A DNA stretch of 27,964 nt from positions 1 to 27,964 of the forward strand of contig JAZNYG010000022.1 of the NCBI GenBank assembly GCA_045594245.1. The letters run 5' to 3'. Below the pieces are notes generated by a model, which had not been told where the DNA came from, ran no database searches, and was given only the letters and a program-made list of their open reading frames with translations. Of this stretch, positions 13,368-22,530 are shown piece after piece. Position numbers and translations under genes: made by a program. How positions within the stretch are numbered: position 1 is the first letter of the stretch; each line of letters opens with the position of its first letter. The DNA comes from UBA1189 sp045594245 (GTDB lineage: Bacteria; Bacteroidota; Bacteroidia; Bacteroidales; Bacteroidaceae).

Positions 13368-15164
13368 ATGGAAAACTTAAAGAACATTGCTCCCGTAGAA
13401 GGTTTCGATTGGGAAGCGTATGAGAAGGGTGATGCGTTGACCAACGTATCGCACGAAGAGCTTGAGAAAGCTTATGACAACACCTTGGGTAAGGTGGGCA
13501 ACAACGAAGTTGTTGAAGGTACCGTAATCGGTATGAACAAGCGCGAAGTAATCGTTAACATTGGTTACAAATCAGACGGTATCATTCCTATGAGTGAGTT
13601 CCGTTACAACCCCGAGTTGGCTATCGGCGACACTGTAGAGGTGTACATCGAGAATCAGGAAGACAAGAAGGGCCAGCTCATTCTCTCACACAAGAAAGCA
13701 CGTGCATCTAAATCTTGGGACCGTGTCAATGCTGCTCTTGAGGCTCAGGAGATCGTTAAGGGCTTCATCAAGTGCCGCACTAAGGGTGGTATGATTGTAG
13801 ACGTATTTGGTATCGAGGCCTTCTTGCCCGGTTCACAAATCGACGTTAAGCCCATCCGCGACTACGATGTATTCGTTGGCAAGACCATGGAGTTCAAGAT
13901 TGTTAAGATCAATCAGGAATACAGAAATGTTGTGGTATCACACAAGGCACTCATCGAGGCAGAGCTCGAGGCACAGAAGAAGGAGATTATATCTCACCTC
14001 GAGAAGGGTCAGGTACTCGAAGGTACCGTTAAGAATATCACCTCTTATGGTGTATTCATCGACCTCGGCGGTGTTGACGGTCTTATCCACATCACAGACC
14101 TCTCTTGGGGCCGCGTAAGCGATCCGAAGGAGATTGTAGAGCTCGACCAGAAGATCAACGTGGTTATCCTCGACTTCGACGACGAGAAGAAGCGTATCGC
14201 TCTCGGTCTGAAGCAGCTCACTCCCCATCCTTGGGATGCTCTTGACGCTAACCTCGCTGTTGGCGACAAGGTAAAGGGTAAGGTTGTCGTTATGGCCGAC
14301 TACGGTGCATTCATCGAGATTGCTCCTGGCGTTGAGGGTCTTATCCACGTATCAGAGATGTCATGGAGCCAGCACCTCCGTTCTGCTCAGGACTTCATGT
14401 CTGTTGGCGACGAGGTAGAGGCTGTAGTGCTCACTCTCGACCGCGACGAGCGCAAGATGTCACTCGGTATCAAGCAGCTCAAGACTGATCCTTGGGAGGG
14501 TAGCGAGACCAAGTATCCTGTTGGTTCTAAGCACTCAGCTAAGGTTCGCAACTTCACCAACTTCGGTATCTTCGTTGAGATTGAAGAGGGCGTAGATGGT
14601 CTCATCCACGTAAGCGACCTCTCTTGGACAAAGAAGATCAAGCATCCCTCTGAGTTTACACAGATTGGCGCTATGCTCGATGTTCAGGTTCTCGAGATCG
14701 ACGTTGAGAATCGTCGTTTGAGCCTCGGTCACAAGCAGCTCGAGGAGAATCCTTGGGATGTATTCGAGACTATCTTCAAGGTAGACTCTATCCACGAGGG
14801 TACCATCATCGAGATGCTCGATAAGGGTGCTGTAGTATCACTCCCCTATGGTGTTGAAGGTTTCGCTACTCCCAAGCACCTCGTTAAGGAGGATGGCTCA
14901 CAGGCTCAGGCTGAGGAGAAGCTCGAGTTCAAGGTTATCGAGTTCAACAAGGAGGCTAAGCGCATCATCCTTTCTCACAGCCGCATCTTCGAAGATGTTG
15001 CTAAGGCTGCTGAGCGTGCTGAGAAGAAGGCTGCTGCCGCTGCCAAGAAGAGCGCTAAGAAGGAGGATGCAGCTCCCGTTATCGAGAACAAGGCTGCTTC
15101 TACCACACTTGGTGATATCGATGCTCTTGCTGCACTCAAGGAGCAGCTCGAAGGCAAGAAGTAA
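13368..15164 (+). CDS. rpsA: 30S ribosomal protein S1
   Basis: This 598-residue RNA-binding protein of the small ribosomal subunit helps recruit mRNA. Six S1 (OB-fold) domains are visible at about residues 44-110, 128-193, 212-281, 298-369, 385-454 and 471-537. The middle ones share the pattern G-x-V-x-N-x-T-x-(Y/F)-G-(V/A/I)-F-(V/I), then VDGLIHVSDLSW, then LGxKQL. A Lys/Ala-rich tail and a short acidic end follow. Codon use shifts to C-ending codons (ctc, atc, aac), as expected of a highly expressed gene. The ATG at 13368 has no Shine-Dalgarno sequence and follows an A/T-rich leader, normal for Bacteroidota. A strong promoter lies upstream and a terminator downstream, so it is probably its own unit. 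The identification is secure. Confidence 0.97.
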   Translation: MENLKNIAPVEGFDWEAYEKGDALTNVSHEELEKAYDNTLGKVGNNEVVEGTVIGMNKREVIVNIGYKSDGIIPMSEFRYNPELAIGDTVEVYIENQEDKKGQLILSHKKARASKSWDRVNAALEAQEIVKGFIKCRTKGGMIVDVFGIEAFLPGSQIDVKPIRDYDVFVGKTMEFKIVKINQEYRNVVVSHKALIEAELEAQKKEIISHLEKGQVLEGTVKNITSYGVFIDLGGVDGLIHITDLSWGRVSDPKEIVELDQKINVVILDFDDEKKRIALGLKQLTPHPWDALDANLAVGDKVKGKVVVMADYGAFIEIAPGVEGLIHVSEMSWSQHLRSAQDFMSVGDEVEAVVLTLDRDERKMSLGIKQLKTDPWEGSETKYPVGSKHSAKVRNFTNFGIFVEIEEGVDGLIHVSDLSWTKKIKHPSEFTQIGAMLDVQVLEIDVENRRLSLGHKQLEENPWDVFETIFKVDSIHEGTIIEMLDKGAVVSLPYGVEGFATPKHLVKEDGSQAQAEEKLEFKVIEFNKEAKRIILSHSRIFEDVAKAAERAEKKAAAAAKKSAKKEDAAPVIENKAASTTLGDIDALAALKEQLEGKK

Positions 15165-15193
15165 TGTTCACAAACACACTTCTATAAACTTCC

Positions 15194-15223
15194 GTAAAGG
15201 CCGGCCGGTGTGTCGGCCTTTAC
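15194..15223 (+). terminator. Terminator after rpsA
   Basis: GTAAAGGCCG (15194-15203) pairs perfectly with CGGCCTTTAC (15214-15223), around a 10-base loop. It is 29 bases after the rpsA stop and 18 bases before the rnz start. The tail TTATAAATA is a weak T-tract, so some read-through into rnz is possible. Confidence 0.7.
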
Positions 15224-15241
15224 TTATAAATAACCCCTTTC

Positions 15242-16162
15242 ATGACCATGGAAAAGTTTGAAATTCATATTCTCGGATGCGGCTCAGCCCTGCCCACTAC
15301 CCGCCATAATGCATCATCGCAAGTTATCAATCTGCGCGATAAGCTCTTTATGATTGACTGTGGCGAAGGCACGCAAAAGCAGTACCGGAGGGCACAGCTC
15401 AGTTTCTCTCGGCTCAACCATATCTTCATCTCGCACCTCCATGGCGACCATTGCTTTGGTCTGATAGGACTTATCTCCACCTTTGGCCTGCTGGGGCGCA
15501 CGGCCACACTGCACATTCACGCCTTCCCTGAGTTGGAGGAATTGTTGCGTCCGCAGCTCGACTATTTTTGCGATGGTATGCCCTATGCTGTTGAGTTTCA
15601 TCCTTTCCCTCATGGCTGCACCGATATTATCTATGAGGATCGCTCTGTAAGTGTACAGGCATTTCCGCTGAGCCATCGTATCCCCTGTTGCGGCTTCGTG
15701 TTTCAGGAGAAGCCAACAGCAGCTCACATCAAGCGCGAGATGATAGACTTCTATGAGATACCTTTCAGCATGATCAACCGTATCAAGAATGGCGAGGATT
15801 ATGTCACTCCTGATGGGCAGGTCATTCCTAATAGCCGGCTTACCTTGCCTGCCGCTCCGCCACGCAAATATGTGTATTGTAGCGATACCCGCTTCAATCC
15901 CAATAACGTGCAATATATTAAGGGGGCCGATTTGCTCTTTCACGAAGCCACCTTTGCCGAGAGCGAGGCGGCACGTGCTGCCCAAACATTCCATAGCACT
16001 GCCCACCAGGCCGCTGAGATGGCTCGCCTGAGCGGAGTCAAACAACTTCTTATCGGGCATTTCTCGGCCCGATACACCGATGAGCGGGTTCTCCTTGATG
16101 AGGCTCGTGAGATTTTTGCCCATACAGAGTTGTCTGCTGAAGGATGTGTGTTTAGTATCTGA
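15242..16162 (+). CDS. rnz: Ribonuclease Z (tRNA 3'-processing endonuclease)
   Basis: This 306-residue short-form RNase Z is a metallo-beta-lactamase-fold enzyme that cuts tRNA precursors after the discriminator base. The zinc motif HLHGDH is at residues 65-70. It is preceded by the N-terminal strand ILGCGSALPTTRHNAS and IDCGEGTQKQYRR, and followed by LSHRIPCCGFVF, YCSDTRFNP, the family's HEATF and GHFSARYTDE. All metal and catalytic residues appear intact, and length is normal for the bacterial homodimeric form. Two in-frame starts, 15242 and 15248, differ by two residues; the family resemblance begins at MEKFE, so either is possible. The enzyme acts in the cytoplasm. It lies directly after the rpsA terminator and may be partly transcribed by read-through. 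Confidence 0.95.
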   Translation: MTMEKFEIHILGCGSALPTTRHNASSQVINLRDKLFMIDCGEGTQKQYRRAQLSFSRLNHIFISHLHGDHCFGLIGLISTFGLLGRTATLHIHAFPELEELLRPQLDYFCDGMPYAVEFHPFPHGCTDIIYEDRSVSVQAFPLSHRIPCCGFVFQEKPTAAHIKREMIDFYEIPFSMINRIKNGEDYVTPDGQVIPNSRLTLPAAPPRKYVYCSDTRFNPNNVQYIKGADLLFHEATFAESEAARAAQTFHSTAHQAAEMARLSGVKQLLIGHFSARYTDERVLLDEAREIFAHTELSAEGCVFSI

Positions 16163-16378
16163 TATTATGATATAATTAAGTTGTAGGTTGAAAGAACAAA
16201 TAACTCCATCTGTAGGTTGTTTTGATTAGTACAGTGTTCTTTGTGAATCTTCCTCTCGAAGCATGTAGGTAGAGGTGTTTGTTCCTACTCTGTGTCTGTT
16301 TACACTCTAAATAATCAATTGTAATGAAATAGTTATTTTTATTAATTTCGCTTTTATATAATTTCTAAAATATATAGT

Positions 16379-17572
16379 ATGAATGAGACAATTCTTCATT
16401 GGCTTCTTCCCTTAGGTATATCTGCTGATACAAAGCCTTGGCTATATTGGCTGATAACTATGGCTGGTGTTGCACTTATTGTGTTGGTAGCTGATTTGTT
16501 GTGTCGTAAGATACTTATTCCCATAGTGAAAAAGGTGACGTTGAGTACTCGCTCTACGTGGGATGAAGTACTATTCAATGACAAATTGTTGCGTGATGTC
16601 TCTCGATTAGTACCGCCCACGCTACTCTCTGTTCTGTTGCCAATGGTTTTTGTTACGGGACATCCTGTATTGGAGTTTATATTGAAGGTAACATGGATAT
16701 GCATTGTCATTGTAGCCACAAAGCTGATTTGTACTTTCTTATCAGCCTTGTATGATCTCTCCAACCGTCAGGAACGAATAAAGAATCACCCTCTTAAGGG
16801 CGTTTATCAGATGCTTAAGATTGTATTTATTTGTATTGCTGCCATCATTATTGTTAGTATTCTGATAGATAAGAATCCTGGTTATATACTTACAGCTTTA
16901 GGTGCTTCGGCGGCAGTGCTTATGTTGGTCTTCAAGGATAGCATTATGGGGTTGGTTGCGGGAGTTCAGCTCTCTGCCAATGACATGTTGCGTCCGGGCG
17001 ACTGGATCACGATGCCCAAATATGGTGCAGACGGTGATGTTGAGGAGGTTACACTTACTACTGTTAAAGTACGTAATTGGGATAAAACCATTACCACTAT
17101 ACCCCCCTATGCATTGGTTAGTGATTCTTTTCAAAACTGGCGTGGTATGCAAGAGAGTGGTGGTAGGCGAGTCAAACGCTCTGTATATATTGATATGCGT
17201 TCTATTACCTTCTGTACAGAGGAGCAGATGGCGGAATTTGAAGATCGTGGTTGGCTTGATGGTATTGAGCGTGAGGATAAATTTGTAGTTAACCTTCATG
17301 TTTTCCGTAACTATCTCGAGGATTATCTGCGCCATCATCCACGTGTTAATAGTCGTATGACTATCATGGTACGACAGCTACAGCCTTCAGCACAAGGACT
17401 GCCTTTGGAACTCTACTTCTTCTCTGATGGGACGGATTGGATCCCCTATGAGCATCTTCAGAGTGAGATTTTTGAACATGTATTTGCTGTGATGCCAACT
17501 TTCGGGCTTCGTGTGTTCCAGTCTCCCATGGGTATTGACTTTAGTGGAAGTGAGTTTGGTGAAGGACGTTAG
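16379..17572 (+). CDS. MscS-family mechanosensitive channel (YbdG-like)
   Basis: This 397-residue inner-membrane channel opens under membrane tension to release solutes after osmotic downshock. About five hydrophobic segments occupy residues ~20-200. The pore-lining helix is followed by the MscS signature GYILTALGASAAVLMLVFKDSIMGLVAGVQLSANDMLRPGDWI, in which positions ~171-215 form the pore helix and start of the beta domain. DGDVEEVTLTTVKVRNWDKTITTIPPYALVSDSFQNW is the cytoplasmic beta domain. Length and the C-terminal layout (YFFSDGTDWIPYEHLQSEIFEHVFAVMPTFGLRVFQSP) resemble E. coli YbdG more than the 286-residue MscS. In the 216-base upstream gap, TAATTTCG at 16343-16350 is a one-mismatch -7 element, and nothing else is recognisable. 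It is convergent with the large surface-protein gene and shares a bidirectional terminator with it. Confidence 0.92.
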   Translation: MNETILHWLLPLGISADTKPWLYWLITMAGVALIVLVADLLCRKILIPIVKKVTLSTRSTWDEVLFNDKLLRDVSRLVPPTLLSVLLPMVFVTGHPVLEFILKVTWICIVIVATKLICTFLSALYDLSNRQERIKNHPLKGVYQMLKIVFICIAAIIIVSILIDKNPGYILTALGASAAVLMLVFKDSIMGLVAGVQLSANDMLRPGDWITMPKYGADGDVEEVTLTTVKVRNWDKTITTIPPYALVSDSFQNWRGMQESGGRRVKRSVYIDMRSITFCTEEQMAEFEDRGWLDGIEREDKFVVNLHVFRNYLEDYLRHHPRVNSRMTIMVRQLQPSAQGLPLELYFFSDGTDWIPYEHLQSEIFEHVFAVMPTFGLRVFQSPMGIDFSGSEFGEGR

Positions 17573-17645
17573 CTAATGGGTTTGCAGTAGTGCTCTGCGC
17601 AAGTCTCAAGGCGTGTAATTCCTTAATACGAGGCACTTAATTATA

Positions 17646-17687
17646 AACAAATCGGCATACATCCTTTCGGGTGTATGCCGATTTGTT
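17646..17687. terminator. Bidirectional terminator between MscS-family and large surface-protein genes
   Basis: The arms at 17646-17664 and 17669-17687 form a 19-bp stem with a single G-T pair and a four-base TTTC loop. The arm begins AACAAATCGGC and ends GCCGATTTGTT, supplying T-rich tails on both strands. It serves both convergent genes. Confidence 0.9.
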
Positions 17688-17701
17688 ATTGGATTAGGAA
17701 T

Positions 17702-20700
17702 TTACTTTATAAGCACTTTCTGCACTTCTACCGAGCCATTGGTGCGAAGGATGCGGAAGATGTTGATGCCAGGCTGCGGAGCGTTAATGCGCTGACCTCC
17801 GAGGGTGTAGATCTCGGTGGCGAGGACAGGAGCTGCGCTCTCAACCTCTTCGATACCTTCACCACCTTCAGACTTGCCGAGGTAATAGAGATGCCATGCA
17901 CCTACTACTTCGTAGTCGTTGCCAAGGATTTCAGTCTTGGAGAGTCCGATACGAACCTTTCCATCAGCACCTACTTCGAACTGGAGTTTGTTGAGGTAGT
18001 GACCTTGGTTAAAGAACTCAACGGTAGGTGTGGTGCCATCAGGAGCAAACATACCGTTGGGCAGGGTGTAGCACTTCACACCATAGTCGGTGGCAGAGGC
18101 GTCCTCGTAAAGGTTCATCACCTTGGTCTCGTACTTATTATCTGATGTGGTAGCGTATAGGGTGGTGAGATGAGTTTCTTCGCCACTCTCCTTACGGTTC
18201 CACTCCTCATCGTAGTAGCCTGCACGATAGTAGGTGTGGACAGTTACCTCATACTTACCCTCGGGAAGACCTACGAGGTCTTGGTAGAGGTCGATAGCTG
18301 CACGGTTGTAGCTTACGGTGTTCTGCTTGTATCCATTCATCGGGCTGGTTGTCCAACCTTCGATAATGCCAGTAGCCTTGTCGCCCTTGGCGGGGTCAAA
18401 GTCAGGATTGATGATGAGCGAGGTCATATCAACGGGTTCGGGATCGGTGGGTTCAACTTCACCGAGATAATAGAGTTTCCAAGGGCCTACCACCTCGTAG
18501 TCGTTGGCAAGGATCTCTGCCTTCTCGAGACCGATGCGTGCCTTACCGTCTTCACCAACCACAAACTCCAGTTCGTTGAGGTAGTGGCCCTGCTTGAAGA
18601 ACTCAACAGTAGATGAGGTGCCGTCAGGTGCAAACATTCCGTTGGGGAGGGTATAGCACTTAACGCCGTAGTCAGTAGTAGCAGCATCTTCATAGAGGTT
18701 CATTACCTTCACTTCGTATCTGTCGTCAGCTGTCGTTGCGTAGAGGGTGGTGAGGTGTGTATCTTCGCCGCTCTCCTTGCGGTTCCACTCCTCATCGTAG
18801 TAGCCTGCACGATAATAGGTCTGTACGGTTACCTTATACTTACCAGGCATAAGGCCCACAAGGTTTTGGTATAGGGTAATCTCTGCGCGGTTGTAGCTTA
18901 CGGTATTCTGTTTGTAGCCGTTCATGGCACTGGTAGTCCAACCTTCAACTACACCAGTGTTCTTGTCACCCTTGGCGGGGTCGAAGTCAGGATTGATGAT
19001 GAGCGAGGTCATATCTACAGGCTCAGGTTCTGTAGCTCCGAGATAATAGAGCTTCCATTCGCCTACTACCTCATAGTCGTTGGCCAGAATTTCAGTCTTC
19101 TTAAGTCCGATACGAGCCTTGCCGTCCTCACCAACCACAAACTCCAGTTCGTTGAGATAGTGGCCCTGCTTGAAGAACTCAACGGTAGATGAGGTGCCGT
19201 CAGGAGCAAACATGCCATTGGCAAGGGTGTAGCACTTAACGCCGTAATCGGTGGCAGCTGCATCCTCATAGAGGTTCTTGACCTTCACCTCGAACTTCTT
19301 GTCAGCAGTAGCTGCATAAAGGGTGGTGAGGTGTGTCTCTTCACCGCTCTCCTTGCGGTTCCACTCCTCATCGTAGTAACCTGCACGGTAGTAGGTCTGC
19401 ACGGTTACCTTATACTTACCGGGAGTGAGGCCCACGAGATCTTGATACAGGGTAATCTCTGCGCGGTTGTAGCTTACGGTGTTCTGCTTGTAGCCGTTCA
19501 TGGCACTGGTGGTCCAGCCTTCGATGACGCCGGTAGCCTTGTCGCCCTTGGCGGGGTCGAAGTTATTGTTGATGATGAGCGAGGTGACATCAACGGGCTC
19601 GTCTTCATCTCCACTCATATCAGGAATCTTAAGCTCTACGACAGCGAGGTTACACTCCTCTATCTTGGCTGTAGCCTGTTCGTTGTTGTATGTACCAGCC
19701 TCATAAGCTGCAGAAACCTCAGCATAGAGTGCTTCGGCAGTCTTTACAGCCTCGGCAGATGCGGTAGATGAATACTCGTCGATGGCAGCATCGAGGTTGT
19801 TGATAGCAGTATGCAACTTCATGTAGGTCTCAGTAGCATTGGCAACGTTCTCCATGGCTTGCTTGAGCTCTACGAGGGCATCGTAGCGATCTTCATCTTG
19901 AGCAGCCTCGGCAGTAGCAATAGCAGCCTGCAGTGCATCCAATTCAGGCTTACCAGCTTTGTTGGTAAGGAGAGCCTGTGCATCGGGCACAGTCGCAGCA
20001 ATCACCTCCCCCAGAATCTCTACGTTCTTGGCACGGAAGATGAGCTTGGCGCCAGTCCACCAGGCACGGCTACCATCGGCGTAACGGAGGTCATTGCGGA
20101 TACCAAGGCGTAGGGTGCCATCGGTAACAAGGCCATAGACAGTCTGTACGTAACGTCCGTCAGTAAATGCCTGGTATGCAGAGGCAGCACTATTAGGCAC
20201 GTAGCCCTTGCCGGGATAATTGTAGTCTTCTGCATGAGATGGCTCTGCTGTGGGATCAGCAAGTACAGAGTTCATCAACTTCTGATAGCTGTTGATATAG
20301 GTATATGCCTTGTATTGCTCTTCGCCGGTGAGAGCTGTATAGTCAGCTGCAAGATAGCAGGCGTTGACGGTGAACTCATAGAGTCCGTTCTGCAGATTGG
20401 TAAGTTCCTGATGTACATCGAACACCATATTGGGGCCCTCACCTACAGGATTTCCGCCTGTGGGGAAGGTAATTCCTGGTTGTGAGGTCCAACCACCCTC
20501 TTCAGCAAACGATGCATTCTTCAGCAACGCTGTGCAATCAGCACCGTCAGTAAGTGCATTGGCGATAGCATCGGAGAGCAGATTGTCAAGGAAAGCAATC
20601 TCGGCCAGTACCTCCTCTGCGGAGAGGTGCAGATTCTCGAGGATATAGGATCCTGTACCGTTAGGATAGAGTTCTGAAGGTTCTTCGGGCACAAAGAGAT

Positions 20701-22363
20701 AGTCAGATAGCGTATACATAGCCTCACCATATACGGCATCTACATTCTCCATGTAGGCCTCGGCCTCCTTGTACTTAGCGTAGTAGAGAGCATAGGCTTC
20801 AATACTGCTTTCGAGTGCAACTACAGCTGCATCGAAGGCTGCGATAGCTTCGCCGATAGCCGCTGCGTCAGAGGCATTGGCCAAAGCTTCGCGAGCGGTG
20901 ATATAAGCATCATAGGCCGATTTCTGATGGTAAACGTCGTAGTTCTCCTCGAAATAAGCCTCGTAGTCGAATGATCTGCCCAAATAATCGGAAGCGAAGT
21001 AGTTGAATGCTTCATTGCTCTCGCCCAAATAGTAGAGCTTCCAATTGTCCATGATAGTCCAGTCACCATCCAGCTGGTGCTCCTTCTTGATTCCCAAGGT
21101 CAGGTTACCATCGCTGACATATGCCAACACACTTATCTCAGGATACTTGCCAGCCTTCATGAACTCACTGGCTGCGTACATGTCGTTAGGAATCTTACCA
21201 TACTTGTTGGTCAGAGTACCGCCCAAGATTTCTTCGTCGGTAGCACCTGCACTGGCCAATGTGATGGGAGCAACGGACGGGCTCATACCTGTTGTTGTGG
21301 CATAGAGCACTGCATGTTGCAAAGAGTCGTTGCCTTCGAGCAACATCTCGTAGGCTGTAGCATCATTTTCGGCCCAACCAGCACGGTAGAAGGCTGTGAC
21401 ACCTACTTTATATATACCATTCTTCAATCCTGTCAGTGATTGGTAGGCATTATAGTTTGTCCAATAATACTCAGCATTACCATATTGTTGGAATCCGGGT
21501 GTCGTCCCCTTCCAACCGGTATTGTTATTATTATCATACGAGGGGTTAGTGACATAGGGGGTGTAATCGGCTGGAGTAGTAGGCGAAGCCTTGGCCGTCT
21601 GGAAGTCTACCACAAGCCACACCAAATCCTCGGCGGCCTTGGTCAACTGCTCGACTGTACTGCCCGTATTGTCATATACAGCCTGCACTGCAGCGATGTC
21701 GATTCCTTCATTTTCAGCCAAAGCCTTGTCAATGGCAGCCTTCAGTACGACAGCTGCATCATACGTAATCTTCTTGTCTACATATGCCTCATATTCGGGG
21801 GGAGCCACGAAGTACCAGGTGTTTTGCCACAATTCCGGGTCGTAGTAGGGAGGATAGTAGGTTGAGGTATCGCACAGATAGATACGGTTGTCATTCTTCT
21901 CGGGGATAACACCGAGGTATGCAGCCGGATAGTTTTCAGGAGTAAACGATTTATTCTCGGGCGAGAGACCAATGCGATAAGTACCGTCGGGCTGCGCATC
22001 GAAAGTGAAGAGCTTGTCCACTTCGTCCGTTTTGTTACGGTCGATCCAAATGCTCTCCACACCATCAATGAAGGTGTACATCACCTGACCCTTGGTCTCC
22101 ACAGAGTCGGCAAGGTAGTAGGAGATGTCGTCGAGCTCATACTTCTCAATCCACACCTTGTAGCCCTTGGTAGGGCTTACACTGGCACGGGTGTTCCAGT
22201 CATTGGCACCGAGGAAGAATCCATCGGCATCGGGGTTATAAAGATAAAGAGTTTCACCTGTTTGCAGCGGCACAGAGGCTGGGGCTGCAGGCTTGGTCCA
22301 CTGGGCATACGCTCCCACGACCATTAGCACAGAAAGTGCCAAGAAAGTAAATAGTTTTTTCAT
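17702..22363 (-). CDS. Very large secreted modular protein with three near-identical ~185-residue modules
   Basis: This 1553-residue protein starts with a signal peptide (MKKLFTFLALSVLMVVGAYAQ). Visible modules, in order: a unique N-terminal region (to ~210); a FIVAR-like helical stretch (~211-250, AAIDKALAENEGID); a jelly-roll/galactose-binding-like unit (~268-450, with GLKNGIYKVGVTAFYRAGW); helical linkers; a second such unit (~611-785, with LQNGLYEFTVNACY); a helical region (~790-915); then three tandem copies (~921-1108, 1115-1300, 1311-1495), each running from (V/M)TSLIIN to WKLYYLG or WHLYYLG and containing GKYKVTVQTYYRAGYYDEEW or a close variant. The tail ends in IYTLGGQRINAPQPGINIFR and VQKVLIK, like C-terminal tails of surface proteins in this order. 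This suggests an outer-surface glycan-binding or adhesion role. It is divergent from the GH84 gene, 167 bases apart. No catalytic motif was recognised, so the function is inferred. Confidence 0.8.
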   Translation of the reverse strand: MKKLFTFLALSVLMVVGAYAQWTKPAAPASVPLQTGETLYLYNPDADGFFLGANDWNTRASVSPTKGYKVWIEKYELDDISYYLADSVETKGQVMYTFIDGVESIWIDRNKTDEVDKLFTFDAQPDGTYRIGLSPENKSFTPENYPAAYLGVIPEKNDNRIYLCDTSTYYPPYYDPELWQNTWYFVAPPEYEAYVDKKITYDAAVVLKAAIDKALAENEGIDIAAVQAVYDNTGSTVEQLTKAAEDLVWLVVDFQTAKASPTTPADYTPYVTNPSYDNNNNTGWKGTTPGFQQYGNAEYYWTNYNAYQSLTGLKNGIYKVGVTAFYRAGWAENDATAYEMLLEGNDSLQHAVLYATTTGMSPSVAPITLASAGATDEEILGGTLTNKYGKIPNDMYAASEFMKAGKYPEISVLAYVSDGNLTLGIKKEHQLDGDWTIMDNWKLYYLGESNEAFNYFASDYLGRSFDYEAYFEENYDVYHQKSAYDAYITAREALANASDAAAIGEAIAAFDAAVVALESSIEAYALYYAKYKEAEAYMENVDAVYGEAMYTLSDYLFVPEEPSELYPNGTGSYILENLHLSAEEVLAEIAFLDNLLSDAIANALTDGADCTALLKNASFAEEGGWTSQPGITFPTGGNPVGEGPNMVFDVHQELTNLQNGLYEFTVNACYLAADYTALTGEEQYKAYTYINSYQKLMNSVLADPTAEPSHAEDYNYPGKGYVPNSAASAYQAFTDGRYVQTVYGLVTDGTLRLGIRNDLRYADGSRAWWTGAKLIFRAKNVEILGEVIAATVPDAQALLTNKAGKPELDALQAAIATAEAAQDEDRYDALVELKQAMENVANATETYMKLHTAINNLDAAIDEYSSTASAEAVKTAEALYAEVSAAYEAGTYNNEQATAKIEECNLAVVELKIPDMSGDEDEPVDVTSLIINNNFDPAKGDKATGVIEGWTTSAMNGYKQNTVSYNRAEITLYQDLVGLTPGKYKVTVQTYYRAGYYDEEWNRKESGEETHLTTLYAATADKKFEVKVKNLYEDAAATDYGVKCYTLANGMFAPDGTSSTVEFFKQGHYLNELEFVVGEDGKARIGLKKTEILANDYEVVGEWKLYYLGATEPEPVDMTSLIINPDFDPAKGDKNTGVVEGWTTSAMNGYKQNTVSYNRAEITLYQNLVGLMPGKYKVTVQTYYRAGYYDEEWNRKESGEDTHLTTLYATTADDRYEVKVMNLYEDAATTDYGVKCYTLPNGMFAPDGTSSTVEFFKQGHYLNELEFVVGEDGKARIGLEKAEILANDYEVVGPWKLYYLGEVEPTDPEPVDMTSLIINPDFDPAKGDKATGIIEGWTTSPMNGYKQNTVSYNRAAIDLYQDLVGLPEGKYEVTVHTYYRAGYYDEEWNRKESGEETHLTTLYATTSDNKYETKVMNLYEDASATDYGVKCYTLPNGMFAPDGTTPTVEFFNQGHYLNKLQFEVGADGKVRIGLSKTEILGNDYEVVGAWHLYYLGKSEGGEGIEEVESAAPVLATEIYTLGGQRINAPQPGINIFRILRTNGSVEVQKVLIK
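17876..19600 (-). repeat. Three tandem ~560-base coding repeats (period ~576-585)
   Basis: The three modules occupy roughly 17876-18430, 18462-19018 and 19038-19600. Landmark GTTGTAGCTTA recurs at 18305, 18890 and 19466, giving a period of 585 then 576 bases. At the protein level the first two copies differ at only a small minority of positions; the C-terminal copy differs somewhat more. The linkers between them are Pro/Glu/Asp-rich (EPEPVD, EPTDPEPVD). Confidence 0.9.
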
Positions 22364-22468
22364 GATAATGGTTATAATAGTTATTCGGAGGTAAAATTAC
22401 GTAAATTCTTGGGATAAAAAAAATAAAACACAGTTTTATTCATGAACAAGGGCTATTGAATACAGTTT

Positions 22469-22500
22469 CTTGCATATATGAGAAAAACGGCGTACCTTTA
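22469..22500 (+). promoter_or_regulatory. GH84 gene promoter (CTTG, 20-base spacer, TACCTTTA)
   Basis: CTTG at 22469-22472 and TACCTTTA at 22493-22500 each differ by one base from TTTG and TAnnTTTG, with a 20-base spacer. Transcription would start near 22506, about 25 bases before ATG 22531. Confidence 0.45.
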
Positions 22501-22530
22501 TAGCGCGAATCAACAACAATCTATTTATAT

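Noticed and set aside
15314..16123. Antisense 269-residue frame opposite rnz
   Set aside because: The plus strand encodes a full RNase Z with all metal ligands; the antisense frame has no domain.
17876..19600. CRISPR-like or satellite array suggested by regular spacing
   Set aside because: The repeats are ~560-base protein-coding modules in one continuous frame, not short repeats with spacers.
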